Shown one piece after another: positions 16,620 through 25,942 of a DNA stretch of 64,000 nucleotides. Location of the stretch: NCBI GenBank assembly GCA_900468535.1, contig UBTY01000008.1:1-64000 (forward strand), written 5' to 3'. The position numbers and the translations under genes were made by a program. The DNA is from Hyphomicrobiales bacterium (lineage in GTDB: Bacteria > Pseudomonadota > Alphaproteobacteria > Rhizobiales > Rhizobiaceae). Numbering within the stretch: the first letter of the stretch is position 1; each line of letters opens with the position of its first letter. The notes under the pieces were generated by a model. That model worked only from the letters and a program-made list of their open reading frames with translations. It searched no databases and had not been told where the DNA came from.

Positions 16620-18688
16620 GCGCCAAGACTATTCGTGTTGCCACCGACGTCGGTGGCACGTTTACCGACCTCGTCTGCTTCGAGACAGACAATGCCACAG
16701 GTCAGTCTCGGATCATCACCGCCAAGTCGGACACGACCCCGCCGAACTTCGAGCAGGGTGTCTTGAATGTTCTCGACAAGGGCGGGGTTGACCCGAAGAG
16801 CATCGACTTCCTCGCCCACGGCACCACCGTCGTCATCAACGCTCTTACCGAGCGCAAGGGCGTGAAGGTGGGTCTCGTGACGACCGAAGGCTTCCGCGAC
16901 TCGCTCGAGATCGCCCGCGGCAATCGCCCTGATTTCTTCAACCTGCACTATGAAAAGCCCGAGCCATTCGTGCCGCGCTATCTGCGCCGGGAAGTGCCGG
17001 GACGCTTCAGCTACCACGGCGAAGAGATGAAGCCGCTCGACCTCTCCGGTCTGCCTGGCATTCTAGATGATTTCCGTGCCGATGGGGTCGAGGCGATTGC
17101 TGTCTGCTTCCTGCACTCTTACGCCAATCCAAGCCACGAACAGGCGACGATTGCCGAGATCGCAAGACTGTGGCCGGAGATCTCTACCGTTGCCTCGCAC
17201 CAGATCACGCGCGAATGGCGCGAGTACGAGCGCACGAATACGACCGTCATGTCTGCCTACGTCCAGCCCACTGCGGAGCGCTACCTGTCGCGCCTCAACG
17301 ATGGCCTGGCAACCAAAGGCTTCGACGGTAACCTCTTCATTATGCAGTCCAATTGCGGCGTCGACTCGCTGGACTCGGTAAAGAAGATTCCGATTACCAT
17401 GGTCGAATCCGGCCCTGCCTCAGGCTTCTGGGGTGCCGCCGAACTCGGAAAGCAGATCGGCGAGCCGAATGTATTGGCGCTTGATATCGGCGGCACGACG
17501 GCGAAGTGCTCTCTGATTGAGGACGGCAAGGTCAAGATCATGACCGACTACTGGATCGAGCGCGATCGCACCTCAGCGGGCTATCCGATCATGGTGCCTG
17601 TTGTCGATCTCGTAGAGATCGGCAACGGCGGCGGGTCGATCGCTTGGGTCGACGATTTCGGCAAGATGCACGTCGGTCCGAAGTCGGCGGGTGCGATGCC
17701 AGGGCCCGCGGCTTACGGGCGTGGCGGCACGAATGCCACGACGACGGATGCAAACCTGTGGCTCGGCCGGATCAACCGCGATTATTTCTGCGGTGGCTCG
17801 GTCGAAGCCGATATGGCTGCGACTGAAAAGGCGCTTTCCGATGTCGGTCAGAAGCTCGGTATTTCGGCGGATGAAGTGGCTCGCGGTATCGTTCGCATCG
17901 CCAACAACAACATGGTCAACGCCCTCAAGCTGGTCTCGCTGAACCGCGGCTTCGACCCGCGCGACTTTACCCTGGTCGCCTTTGGCGGCGGCGGCGCGAT
18001 GCATGCGGTGGCACTCGGCACCGAGCTTGGCGTCAAGAAAGTCGTCATCCCCGCCGGCGCCTCCGTGTTCTCGGCATGGGGCATGATGATGTCTGACCTG
18101 CGGCGCGATTACTTCGTGACGAAGCTTGCGGAATTGAAGGTCGGTGCCTCCGCGACCGTCGAAGCCTTGTTCGCCGAGACCGAAGCCCTCGCACTGAAAC
18201 AGTTCGGTGAAGAGGGCGTGGCGGCCGAGAAGGTCAAGTTCCTGCGCTATGGGAAGTTCCGTTATCAGAACCAGGAGCACACGACCGAAGTCCTGATCGA
18301 TGGCCCGATCAGCGACGAGCGTCTCGCCGGCATCGAGACGGCCTTCCATGAGGCTTACGAGCGTGAGTACACCTATCGCCTTCATGCGCCGGTCGAACTC
18401 GTCGGCGTCCATCTTGTCGCCTCCGCTGAGGTCGGCAAGCTGACGATGCAGGAAAAGCCGCTGACAGATGCGCCGGCTTCGGCCGCACAGAAGGGCGAGC
18501 GAATGGTCGACTATGCTCTCGAAGGGCGCCATCAGGCCGCGATCTACGACGGCGAGAAGCTGGAGCCCGGCATGAACTTCGCCGGCCCTGCCATCATCGA
18601 GGATCCAGGCACGACGATCGTGATTCACCCCGGCAATCGGGTCGAGGTCGACGGCTTCGGCAACATTCACATTCATCTCAAGGCTTGA
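16616..18688 (+). CDS. hyuA: ATP-dependent hydantoinase/oxoprolinase subunit A
   Basis: A 690-residue HyuA protein. The N-terminal Hydantoinase_A_N nucleotide-binding block (ATDVGGTFTDLVCF) is followed by the central actin-like ATPase part (LALDIGGTTAKCSLIEDG, DLVEIGNGGGSIAW, GPKSAGAMPGPAAYGRGG) and the C-terminal beta region. With HyuB it hydrolyses a cyclic amide, coupled to ATP cleavage. Known members act on 5-oxoproline, N-methylhydantoin, hydantoins, or carboxylate acetone/acetophenone. The racemase and M24 genes next door favour hydantoin or N-methylhydantoin (inference). It starts in an ATGA overlap with the GAF gene. Confidence 0.92.
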   Translation: MSAKTIRVATDVGGTFTDLVCFETDNATGQSRIITAKSDTTPPNFEQGVLNVLDKGGVDPKSIDFLAHGTTVVINALTERKGVKVGLVTTEGFRDSLEIARGNRPDFFNLHYEKPEPFVPRYLRREVPGRFSYHGEEMKPLDLSGLPGILDDFRADGVEAIAVCFLHSYANPSHEQATIAEIARLWPEISTVASHQITREWREYERTNTTVMSAYVQPTAERYLSRLNDGLATKGFDGNLFIMQSNCGVDSLDSVKKIPITMVESGPASGFWGAAELGKQIGEPNVLALDIGGTTAKCSLIEDGKVKIMTDYWIERDRTSAGYPIMVPVVDLVEIGNGGGSIAWVDDFGKMHVGPKSAGAMPGPAAYGRGGTNATTTDANLWLGRINRDYFCGGSVEADMAATEKALSDVGQKLGISADEVARGIVRIANNNMVNALKLVSLNRGFDPRDFTLVAFGGGGAMHAVALGTELGVKKVVIPAGASVFSAWGMMMSDLRRDYFVTKLAELKVGASATVEALFAETEALALKQFGEEGVAAEKVKFLRYGKFRYQNQEHTTEVLIDGPISDERLAGIETAFHEAYEREYTYRLHAPVELVGVHLVASAEVGKLTMQEKPLTDAPASAAQKGERMVDYALEGRHQAAIYDGEKLEPGMNFAGPAIIEDPGTTIVIHPGNRVEVDGFGNIHIHLKA

Positions 18689-18700
18689 GGAGGCCGGATC

Positions 18701-20365
18701 ATGACAGCAGAAATCCACGATCCGATTACGCTCGAAATCATCCAGAATTCGCTGCAGGCGACGGCCGATGAGATGTTCGCGGCGATGCGCAAGACGGCGA
18801 TGAGCTCGATCATCTATGAAGTTCTCGACATGGGTACGGGGATCACCGACGCCAAGGGTCAACTGGCGTCGTCGGGCGCCGGCATCCCCGGCTTCATCGG
18901 TGTTCTCGACAAGTCCGTAAAGGTGTTGCTGGAGAAATTCGGCAAGCCGGGACAGATCGAACCTGGCGACGTCTTCATCACCAACGATCCATACTATGGC
19001 GGCGTTACGCACCTGAACGACCTGGTCGTTGCCATGCCGGTCTTTGCCGGCGACAGGCTGATCGCATGGACCGCCAACATCGCCCACAATTCCGATGTTG
19101 GAGGCAAGTCACCGGGCTCGCTGTCCGCTGATGCCACGGAGATCTTCCAGGAAGGGTTGCGCCTCCCGGCTATCAAGATGATCTCGAAGGGCGAGCCCAT
19201 CCCGGGCATCTTTGATATCATCACCGTAAACTCGCGCATGCCGGACTTCATCGAGGGCGACCTTTGGGCGGCAATTGCCTCAGTGCGTATCGGCGCGAAG
19301 CGCCTCGCCGAGCTTGCGGAGAAATATACGGTCGCCACCTTCGAAGCTGCGATGGCGAGCTTCATGGACTTCGGCGAACAGGTAACGCTGGCTGAATTGG
19401 CGAAGTTGCCGCACGGCACGTTCGAACTGACGGAGGAGCAAGACGACGGACGCTTCTTCAACGTCAAGATCACCATCTCCGACAAGGAGTTCGTGATCGA
19501 CCTGCGCGACAACCCCGATCAGGATGCCGGACCTTCCAACGCGTGCTATGATGATACGCTTGTCAGCATGCAGGTCATCTTCAAGGCACTGACCGCGCCC
19601 GCTACCCCGGCCAACGAAGGCTCGTTCCGCCCGCTCAGGGTTCTGACCAAGGAGGGCACCTGCTTCCACGCCAAGGAACCGGCCGCAGTCGGCTTCTACT
19701 ATGAGATCGGTATCCGCGGCTACGATCTGGTGTGGCGCTGCCTCGCGCCGCATATGCCGGAAAAGCTGCCTGCCGGTCACTTCTCGTCGATTGCCGGAAC
19801 CTTCATCGGCGGTATTCATCCCGATACCGGACGGCAGTATACGATCATCGAGCCGCAGATCGGCGGATGGGGAGCGTCGAACGGACGCGACGGCAACAGC
19901 GCGATCTTTTCGGGCGTGCACGGTGAGACCTACAATTGCCCCGCCGAGATTTCCGAAGCGCGCAACGGCCTCATTGTTGACCGGATGGAACTCAATTGCG
20001 ACCCGGGCGGCGAGGGCAAATGGTCCGGCGGTCGCGGCATTCGTCTCGACTACCGTATTCGTCGCGATGACTCGTTCCTGACGCTTGGTTACACGCGCTC
20101 CCGCATTCTTCCCTGGTCGCTGGAGGACGGGAACGAAGGCACCGCCAACTATGCGCTGGTCATGCGTAAGGACGGGTCGAGCGAACGCTATGCCTTCGCT
20201 TCAGGCGTTCGCGTCGACAAGGATGATGTCATTCGCATCATGACCGGCGCCGGCGGCGGGCTTGGCGATCCCAAGGAAAGAGACCGGACGCTTGTCGCCG
20301 CCGATATCCGCAACGGCTTCATCACGCCTGAGCGCGCGGCGGATGTTCACGGTTACAAGGGTTGA
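18701..20365 (+). CDS. hyuB: ATP-dependent hydantoinase/oxoprolinase subunit B
   Basis: A 554-residue HyuB protein, the usual partner of HyuA. It carries the family blocks ITNDPYYGGVTHLNDLVVA (residues ~88-106), GIPGFIGVLD, the Gly-rich WGASNGRDG and the C-terminal GAGGGLGDPKERD. A strong GGAGG lies 9 bases before the ATG. Its stop overlaps the start of the racemase-like gene. HyuB provides the metal-dependent amidohydrolase part of the complex in characterised members. Confidence 0.92.
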   Translation: MTAEIHDPITLEIIQNSLQATADEMFAAMRKTAMSSIIYEVLDMGTGITDAKGQLASSGAGIPGFIGVLDKSVKVLLEKFGKPGQIEPGDVFITNDPYYGGVTHLNDLVVAMPVFAGDRLIAWTANIAHNSDVGGKSPGSLSADATEIFQEGLRLPAIKMISKGEPIPGIFDIITVNSRMPDFIEGDLWAAIASVRIGAKRLAELAEKYTVATFEAAMASFMDFGEQVTLAELAKLPHGTFELTEEQDDGRFFNVKITISDKEFVIDLRDNPDQDAGPSNACYDDTLVSMQVIFKALTAPATPANEGSFRPLRVLTKEGTCFHAKEPAAVGFYYEIGIRGYDLVWRCLAPHMPEKLPAGHFSSIAGTFIGGIHPDTGRQYTIIEPQIGGWGASNGRDGNSAIFSGVHGETYNCPAEISEARNGLIVDRMELNCDPGGEGKWSGGRGIRLDYRIRRDDSFLTLGYTRSRILPWSLEDGNEGTANYALVMRKDGSSERYAFASGVRVDKDDVIRIMTGAGGGLGDPKERDRTLVAADIRNGFITPERAADVHGYKG

Positions 20366-21183
20366 TGGGCATGGCATCGCAACCCTTGAAAGTCATGTAT
20401 CTCAACCCGGTCGCTGACGATGCGGCCGTGGACGAGATCTTCGCTGGGATGGTGCGCCAGCACAAGCAGCCCGGCACCGAGGTTCATGTGACGGCCTTGC
20501 CGCGAGAGCACTACGGCTTCTCCCACATTGAATTTCGAACTTACGAAGCGCTGGTGACCCGAGGCATCATGCGGGCGGTGCGGCAAGCGGCGGCCGAGGG
20601 CTTCGACGCCCTGGCGATTGGCTGCTTCTACGACACGGCGCTTCACGATGCGCGCGAGATCTCGGATCGGATGATCGTCACCGCGCCCTGTGTCGCATCG
20701 TGCGAGATCGCTGCGAGCCTCGCCAACAGCTTTGGAGTGATCGTCGGACGGCGGAAATGGGTGCACCAAATGCAATCGACCATCGTTGGCTACGGCCACG
20801 GAGATCGACTGGCCGGCTTCTACGACGTCGGTCTTGGCGTCGACGATTTCCAGCGGGATCACGCCGAGACAGGCAGACGCCTCATGGCCGCAGGCAGGAA
20901 GGCGATCGATGAAGGCGGCGCGGAGGCGCTCATCCTCGGCTGCACGATGGAGGTCGGATTCTACAAAGAGATCGAAAACGCCCTCGGCGTGCCCGTCATC
21001 GACCCATCGATCGCGGCGCTCAAGCGTGCCGAATATGCCGCCGTCCTGAAGCGCCAATGCGGTTGGGTTCCCAGTCGGCGGGGCTCCTGCGAGGCGCCTC
21101 CCGAGGCAGAGATTGCGCGCTTTCACGCGTTCGACGATGCCGCACCGGTTTTCGGCAGCCGCATCGTCATAGAAGCGGAATAA
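20365..21183 (+). CDS. Asp/Glu/hydantoin racemase family protein
   Basis: A 272-residue protein of the Asp/Glu/hydantoin racemase superfamily, which uses two cysteines to move a proton at the alpha carbon. Both are present: Cys in AIGCFYDTALHD and in ILGCTMEVGF. In a hyuAB operon it would let both enantiomers of a 5-substituted hydantoin be used. The ATG at 20365 overlaps the hyuB stop (TGATG); the ATG at 20371 is an alternative. A maleate-isomerase-like or decarboxylase-like activity of the same fold cannot be excluded. Confidence 0.88.
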   Translation: MGMASQPLKVMYLNPVADDAAVDEIFAGMVRQHKQPGTEVHVTALPREHYGFSHIEFRTYEALVTRGIMRAVRQAAAEGFDALAIGCFYDTALHDAREISDRMIVTAPCVASCEIAASLANSFGVIVGRRKWVHQMQSTIVGYGHGDRLAGFYDVGLGVDDFQRDHAETGRRLMAAGRKAIDEGGAEALILGCTMEVGFYKEIENALGVPVIDPSIAALKRAEYAAVLKRQCGWVPSRRGSCEAPPEAEIARFHAFDDAAPVFGSRIVIEAE

Positions 21184-21193
21184 GGAATTGATC

Positions 21194-22297
21194 ATGAATG
21201 AACAGACGACCAGAAAGCTTGAACTCCTGCGTCAGCGGATGCGCCAGACCGGCACCGGACTGCTCGCGATAGCGCCGGGTTCGCATATGGATTGGGTCCT
21301 CGGATTCCATCCGCACCCCGACGAGCGGCCGTGCCTCCTGCTCATCGCGCCGGAGACGGAAGCCTTTCTCATGCCGGCTCTCAACGCGGAAGGAACGCGT
21401 GAGTTCACCGACATCGCTTTCTACAATTGGTCCGATGCGGAAGGACCGGACGGTGCTCTTCAGGAGGTCTTGCAGGCGATTGGCGCAACGGCCCCTGTGC
21501 GTGTCGGTCTCGACGAGACGATGCGGGCGGATTTCGCGTTGCTGCTTTTAAAGTTCCTGCCGGCCGATACGATCCATGACTTCACCGGCCCGACGCTCGG
21601 TGGCCTGCGCATGAAGAAAGACGCGGGCGAGTACGCCAAGCTCAAGATGAATGCCGCGATCGCCGACCGCGCCATGGAAGCGGCCTTCGCAACGATCAAG
21701 GCTGGCATGACTGAAAATCAGGTTGCTGCTGAAATTCGTTCTCAGTTCTCGGTGCAGGGTGCTGCTCCGGCGTTCTGGATCGTCGGAGCCGGCCCCAACG
21801 GCGCTTTCCCGCATCATTCGGCGAGCGATCGCGTCATCCAAGAAGGCGATGCCGTCGTGATCGACATTGGCGGCCGTAAATCCGGCTTCCCGAGCGACAT
21901 TACCCGAATGGCCGTGATCGGACTGCCGCCCGAGGGCTATGGCGAAATTCATGCCATCGTCGAAAAAGCGGTGCAGGCGGCCCTGAAGGCAGCCAGACCA
22001 GGCGTCATGGCAAAGGAAGTCGATTTTGCCGCGCGCAAGGTCATTTCGGATGCCGGCTATGGCGAGTATTTCGTGCACCGGACCGGCCACGGCATGGGCA
22101 TCGACGGTCACGAGCCGCCTTATATCACCGCGACATCCGAAACCATCCTCGAGGAAGGAATGGTGTTCTCGATCGAGCCCGGCATCTACCTGCCAGGGCG
22201 CTTCGGCATTCGTCTCGAAGATATCGTCATTCTTCGTGCCGATGGGCCGGAGGTTCTGTCGTCGCTGTCGCGCGACGCGAGGCGCATCGATCGCTGA
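21194..22297 (+). CDS. M24-family metallopeptidase (prolidase/creatinase-like)
   Basis: A 367-residue pita-bread enzyme. The N-terminal creatinase-type domain (to ~135) is followed by the catalytic domain with the five metal ligands: Asp in VVIDIGG, Asp in FPSDITRMA, His in HRTGHGMG, Glu in FSIEPGIY and Glu in GIRLEDIV. Such ligands mark Xaa-Pro peptidases; the related creatinases keep the fold without metal, so peptidase activity is more likely. AGGA lies 7 bases before the ATG at 21194. As last gene of the hydantoinase operon it may hydrolyse the amino-acid amide or dipeptide product. Confidence 0.88.
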   Translation: MNEQTTRKLELLRQRMRQTGTGLLAIAPGSHMDWVLGFHPHPDERPCLLLIAPETEAFLMPALNAEGTREFTDIAFYNWSDAEGPDGALQEVLQAIGATAPVRVGLDETMRADFALLLLKFLPADTIHDFTGPTLGGLRMKKDAGEYAKLKMNAAIADRAMEAAFATIKAGMTENQVAAEIRSQFSVQGAAPAFWIVGAGPNGAFPHHSASDRVIQEGDAVVIDIGGRKSGFPSDITRMAVIGLPPEGYGEIHAIVEKAVQAALKAARPGVMAKEVDFAARKVISDAGYGEYFVHRTGHGMGIDGHEPPYITATSETILEEGMVFSIEPGIYLPGRFGIRLEDIVILRADGPEVLSSLSRDARRIDR

Positions 22298-22306
22298 TCC
22301 GCAGGA

Positions 22307-22335
22307 GGCGGGCCGCGCTTCAGCGGCTCGCCTTT
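22307..22335 (+). terminator. Terminator at the end of the hydantoinase operon
   Basis: Ten-bp stem GGCGGGCCGC (22307-22316) / GCGGCTCGCC (22323-22332) with one G-T wobble and a 6-base loop, followed by TTT. It lies between the M24 gene and the convergent guanine deaminase gene, and so may serve both directions. Confidence 0.75.
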
Positions 22336-22347
22336 GTCGAGAAGAAA

Positions 22348-23709
22348 CTAGTGAACCTTCAGACCGCCGACCCAGGTCGTGGCGATATTGGCTTTCGAAG
22401 CCGTGTAGATGATCTTCTGAAGCAGCTGGTCATCCGCTCCGATCTGGTCGAAAAGCCGCATCGAGCCCTTCTCCGCGGTGGTATCAATGACAATCGCGTC
22501 GAAGGCATATCCTGGCTGGAACTGCCCGACCGGCAGGTCGAGGGCGATGCCTCCGCCGGTCGTGGCGATGTAGAATGCATCACGGAAATCGATCTGTGCC
22601 GCGCCGGTGGTTCCGCGTTCGGCTGGCGGAAGCGCAGGGTCGACACCGCTCGCCAGCATGCGCGAAACCAGAACGGCCGCACGGCTGTTTTCCAGCATGG
22701 AAGCGCTGGGTCCGCCCGAGATATCCGTGCCCAGTCCGACATGCAGCCCCTTCTCCAGGGCCTGTCGGAGAGGAAAGACAGCATTGGCGAAATAGGCGTT
22801 CGAAAGCGGGCAATGGGCGATGGCGGCCTCGCGGACGCGAATGCGCTCCATGTCCGAAGCCGTCAGAAAATTCGAATGGGCAAGCACGCTGCGGCGGCCG
22901 AGCAAACCGAAGCGGTCTAGCATTTCCGTATCGGTCGCGCCGAAGCGCGCGAGCGCATAGCCGTGGGCCCAATCGCTCTCGGAGCAATGCGTTTGCACAT
23001 GGCAGCCGCATTCCTGGGCGAGGGCTCCGAGGCCCTCCAGTGCCGCATCGGTGCAGGAGGGGATGAAGCGCGGCGTCACGACGGGATGGACCCGCCCATC
23101 ACCATTTTCAGGATGTGACCTGATGTAATCGATAATGGCGCGCGTCCCGTCGATCGCGGTCTTTGCGGAGCTGTCACGATAGTACGACGGGCATTCGTCC
23201 TCGTTGTCCATTGCGACCTTGCCGATCAACGCGCGCTGTCCGCGTTCGAGGCAGATATCCACTAGAACGCGGGTCGCCTCCTGATGAATGGTGGCAAAAT
23301 AGAGCGCAGTTGTTGTTCCGTTGGCCAGCAGATCATCGACGAGCAGCCGGTAGCTCCGCTGCGCAAAGGCAAGATCCTCGTAGCGCGCTTCCAGCGGGAA
23401 CGTGTATTTCTGCAGCCAGACCTCCAGCGGCACATCGAGTGCACCGCCGAGCTGGGGGTATTGCGGCGCATGGACATGGAGGTCGACAAAACCCGGCAGG
23501 AGATAGGATCCGGTCGGTAGCGTCACCAGTTCGCCGGTATCCTCACGTGCTTCGCGAATGCTGCGGTAATTCGGCTCTCCCGGCCGATGGATGGCCTTGA
23601 TCGTGCCATCGGCACCGATATCGATGAGAACATCTTCCAATACGTCGATATGTCCGCGTTCCGGTGCGTGAAAGCCGGAAGCGCAGAGTGTCTTGTTACG
23701 CAGATCCAC
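22348..23709 (-). CDS. guaD: Guanine deaminase
   Basis: A 453-residue zinc amidohydrolase converting guanine to xanthine. The guanine-deaminase signature is complete: PGFVDLHVHAPQYPQLG (about residues 72-88) with the HxH metal pair, then QTHCSESDWAHGY, VLAHSNFLT, AIAHCPLSNAYF and LGTDISGGPS with the metal-binding Asp. Last gene of the eight-gene minus-strand purine operon, 15 bases after the preceding amidohydrolase. Its product would feed the molybdopterin hydroxylase coded on the other strand, if that enzyme is a xanthine dehydrogenase. Confidence 0.93.
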   Translation of the reverse strand: MDLRNKTLCASGFHAPERGHIDVLEDVLIDIGADGTIKAIHRPGEPNYRSIREAREDTGELVTLPTGSYLLPGFVDLHVHAPQYPQLGGALDVPLEVWLQKYTFPLEARYEDLAFAQRSYRLLVDDLLANGTTTALYFATIHQEATRVLVDICLERGQRALIGKVAMDNEDECPSYYRDSSAKTAIDGTRAIIDYIRSHPENGDGRVHPVVTPRFIPSCTDAALEGLGALAQECGCHVQTHCSESDWAHGYALARFGATDTEMLDRFGLLGRRSVLAHSNFLTASDMERIRVREAAIAHCPLSNAYFANAVFPLRQALEKGLHVGLGTDISGGPSASMLENSRAAVLVSRMLASGVDPALPPAERGTTGAAQIDFRDAFYIATTGGGIALDLPVGQFQPGYAFDAIVIDTTAEKGSMRLFDQIGADDQLLQKIIYTASKANIATTWVGGLKVH

Positions 23710-23724
23710 TGATATGTCCCTAAT

Positions 23725-25056
23725 TCAGTCCAGGCTTCGATGTCTGAGCGCGAGCGCGCCCTCCCGAAATCTATGTCGGATTTCCGTCTCGTCTACACCA
23801 GGAAGTATCCGTTCTTCCATGAGAATTCGCCCATCGCAGATGGTCGTCACCACGTCGTCGGCACGCGCGGAGTAAACGAGCGCCGCCGCCTCGTCGTAGA
23901 CGGGAAGGCAATGAGGCTTGTCGAGATCGACAATGATGACGTCTGCCTTCATGCCGGGCGCGAGCTTGCCGGTTTCAGGACGGTTCATCGCGGCTGCCGC
24001 CCCTGTTGTCGCCATTTCCAGGAGCTCGCCGGTCTTCAGAAACTCCACATCGTTGGTCTTGTCCTTGTGGATCATGCCGGCGAATTTCATCTCCTGGAAC
24101 ATGTCCAGGGAATTGTGGCTGGCCGGGCCGTCCGTTGCGAGGCCCACGGTCACGCCCGCCTCGCGAACACTGCGCAGACGCAGCGTGCCGGAATTGAGCT
24201 TGGCGTTGCAGCATGGGCAATGGGCAATCTTCGTTCCCGTCTCCGCCATGATGCGGATATCGTCGTCGGTGAGTTGGGTGCAATGGGCGGCCGTCACATC
24301 AGGCCCAAGGAACCCGAGCGAATGCACCCATTGCATCGGCGTCGTGCCGTAGGTCTCGCTGACGTAGGCGACCTCCTGCGGGCCTTCGGCGAGGTGAGTA
24401 TGGATCACCACCTTATGGGCATCCGCCACCTCGCGGACGAGCTTGAACATCTCCGCTCCGCAGGAATAAGGAGAGTGCGGCGACAGCCCCACGTGGACAC
24501 GATCATTGCCGGTCCGATGGTGCCGGGAAATCTTGTCGCCAAAACCGTGGAGCGCCTTCCACGACCAGTCGGTGATCGGCGCGTATAGACCACGATCGGC
24601 GAAGCCGTAGCCGAGCGTGGCGCGTAGTGGCATCGTCTTCAGCGCAGCAATCTGCGGCTCGACGCGATAGGCGTCAAAATGCTCGTTGAAGGTCGTGATG
24701 CCTGCCTTTGCCATTTCGACGAGACCCATCAGGCTTGCCCAATAGAGCGTCTCTTCATCGAAATTGCGCTTGAGTTGCCACATCGTCTGCAGCCACTCGA
24801 ACAGCTGGACATCCTCGAGCAGGCCGCGCAGCAGCATGTTGGAGGCGATGTGAGTGTGGCAATTGACGAAACCCGGCATGACGACGCGGCCGCGCGCATC
24901 GATCAGCTTCCTGGCGCCGTCCGTCGAGACCGAGTGTGCGGGGCCTACGGCGACAATACTGTCGCCCGATATCGTCAGGCTACCGTTTTCGATCTTCTGC
25001 GCGCCACCCATTGGCAGAATGGTGGCATTGATGATGGCGATATCGGGGTGGCTCAT
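23725..25056 (-). CDS. Amidohydrolase of the TrzA/MtaD group, substrate unknown
   Basis: A 443-residue metal-dependent deaminase/chlorohydrolase. Metal ligands are visible in VNCHTHIASNMLLRG (HxH), VIHTHLAEGPQE, AAHCTQLTDDD and LATDGPASHNS. Overall closest to the MtaD/SsnA/TrzA group, which deaminates adenosine-type compounds, pterins or triazines. Unlike its neighbours it lacks the guanine- or 8-oxoguanine-deaminase signatures. It starts 4 bases after the Rieske-less oxygenase gene, so it may act on that enzyme's product or substrate, for example a methylated or hydroxylated aminopurine (inference). Confidence 0.85.
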   Translation of the reverse strand: MSHPDIAIINATILPMGGAQKIENGSLTISGDSIVAVGPAHSVSTDGARKLIDARGRVVMPGFVNCHTHIASNMLLRGLLEDVQLFEWLQTMWQLKRNFDEETLYWASLMGLVEMAKAGITTFNEHFDAYRVEPQIAALKTMPLRATLGYGFADRGLYAPITDWSWKALHGFGDKISRHHRTGNDRVHVGLSPHSPYSCGAEMFKLVREVADAHKVVIHTHLAEGPQEVAYVSETYGTTPMQWVHSLGFLGPDVTAAHCTQLTDDDIRIMAETGTKIAHCPCCNAKLNSGTLRLRSVREAGVTVGLATDGPASHNSLDMFQEMKFAGMIHKDKTNDVEFLKTGELLEMATTGAAAAMNRPETGKLAPGMKADVIIVDLDKPHCLPVYDEAAALVYSARADDVVTTICDGRILMEERILPGVDETEIRHRFREGALALRHRSLD

Positions 25057-25060
25057 GCGG

Positions 25061-25942
25061 TCAGGCTGCCATCGCCGTCGTGCCGTAGGTGATGCCCTTT
25101 TCCTTCAGCCAGCGGCGATAGGCGATCGAGCTTGCGTCGGCGCGCGTCGGGATCTCGGCGCGTGCTTCCATCGGCAGCAGCGAGGGGCGCTGGTTTTCCA
25201 GGATGATGCGGTCCTGCAGGAAGATCAGCTGCTGGAAATGCACAAGCTCCGTCGTGGTCGAGACATCGTCGATCAGGAACATCACAGGATGAGCGATGCA
25301 GCGATCGGGCTCGAGCGGCTGAACGAACAGGCAGATCACATCCGAGCGATTGGCGGAGTTCGGGCAGGTCTTGTAGAGCAGCGTCGTGAACGGCGTCATG
25401 ACCCGGTAGATGTAATCGGTCATGATGCCGTCTGTGGCCGAAAGTGCAGCCTGCGGCTGGAAGAACTGGCAGTTGGTCGCCCAGACCTCGTCGACGTCGC
25501 GACGGATCTCGGCATTGTAGTGCATGACCTCAGTGTGTGGCTCGGCACCAAGGATGTCCGTGTGAACGAACGGGAAATGCGCCATGTCGAGAAAGTTCTC
25601 GATGATGCGAAGCCCGGACGCGCGCACCATGACCGCACCGCAATTGACCACGCGGCGGTCCTCCTCGTCGGCCTCCGGCAACGCGAACAGACCACCCTTG
25701 GGCTCGCCGAGCGTTGCCCAGACAAGGCCGAAGCGCTTGATGATGGGAAGAGGCGCCGCGCGCCCTTCTGCTGTCACGACCACCGTGCCGTCGGGCGATC
25801 TTTCCAGGACGAGATCGGTCCCGAGCAGACGTGTCGTCGAACGACCGAAGGCAATCTCCGTCTCGGTGCCGAGCGGATACCACTGGTCGAGGGCTGCCTT
25901 ATCTGAACATTGGCTCATGGGACGCTCGCTTTCATTGGTCAT
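25061..25942 (-). CDS. Rieske-less oxygenase catalytic subunit, NdmC-like (copy 1)
   Basis: A 293-residue protein matching the non-heme-iron catalytic half of Rieske oxygenases. The iron site is complete: His122 and His127 (ENFLDMAHFPFVH), the bridging Asp119, and Asp244 (LQDRIILENQRP). The usual N-terminal Rieske segment is missing. LLGTDLVLERSPDGTVVV runs straight into PIIKRFGLVWATLGEP, with no CxH or CxxH cluster. The only characterised parallel I know is NdmC of P. putida CBB5, an N-demethylase that gets its Rieske cluster from another protein and needs a GST-like partner. It overlaps the 8-oxoguanine deaminase gene by 11 bases. An ATG at 25918 is an alternative start. Confidence 0.85.
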   Translation of the reverse strand: MTNESERPMSQCSDKAALDQWYPLGTETEIAFGRSTTRLLGTDLVLERSPDGTVVVTAEGRAAPLPIIKRFGLVWATLGEPKGGLFALPEADEEDRRVVNCGAVMVRASGLRIIENFLDMAHFPFVHTDILGAEPHTEVMHYNAEIRRDVDEVWATNCQFFQPQAALSATDGIMTDYIYRVMTPFTTLLYKTCPNSANRSDVICLFVQPLEPDRCIAHPVMFLIDDVSTTTELVHFQQLIFLQDRIILENQRPSLLPMEARAEIPTRADASSIAYRRWLKEKGITYGTTAMAA

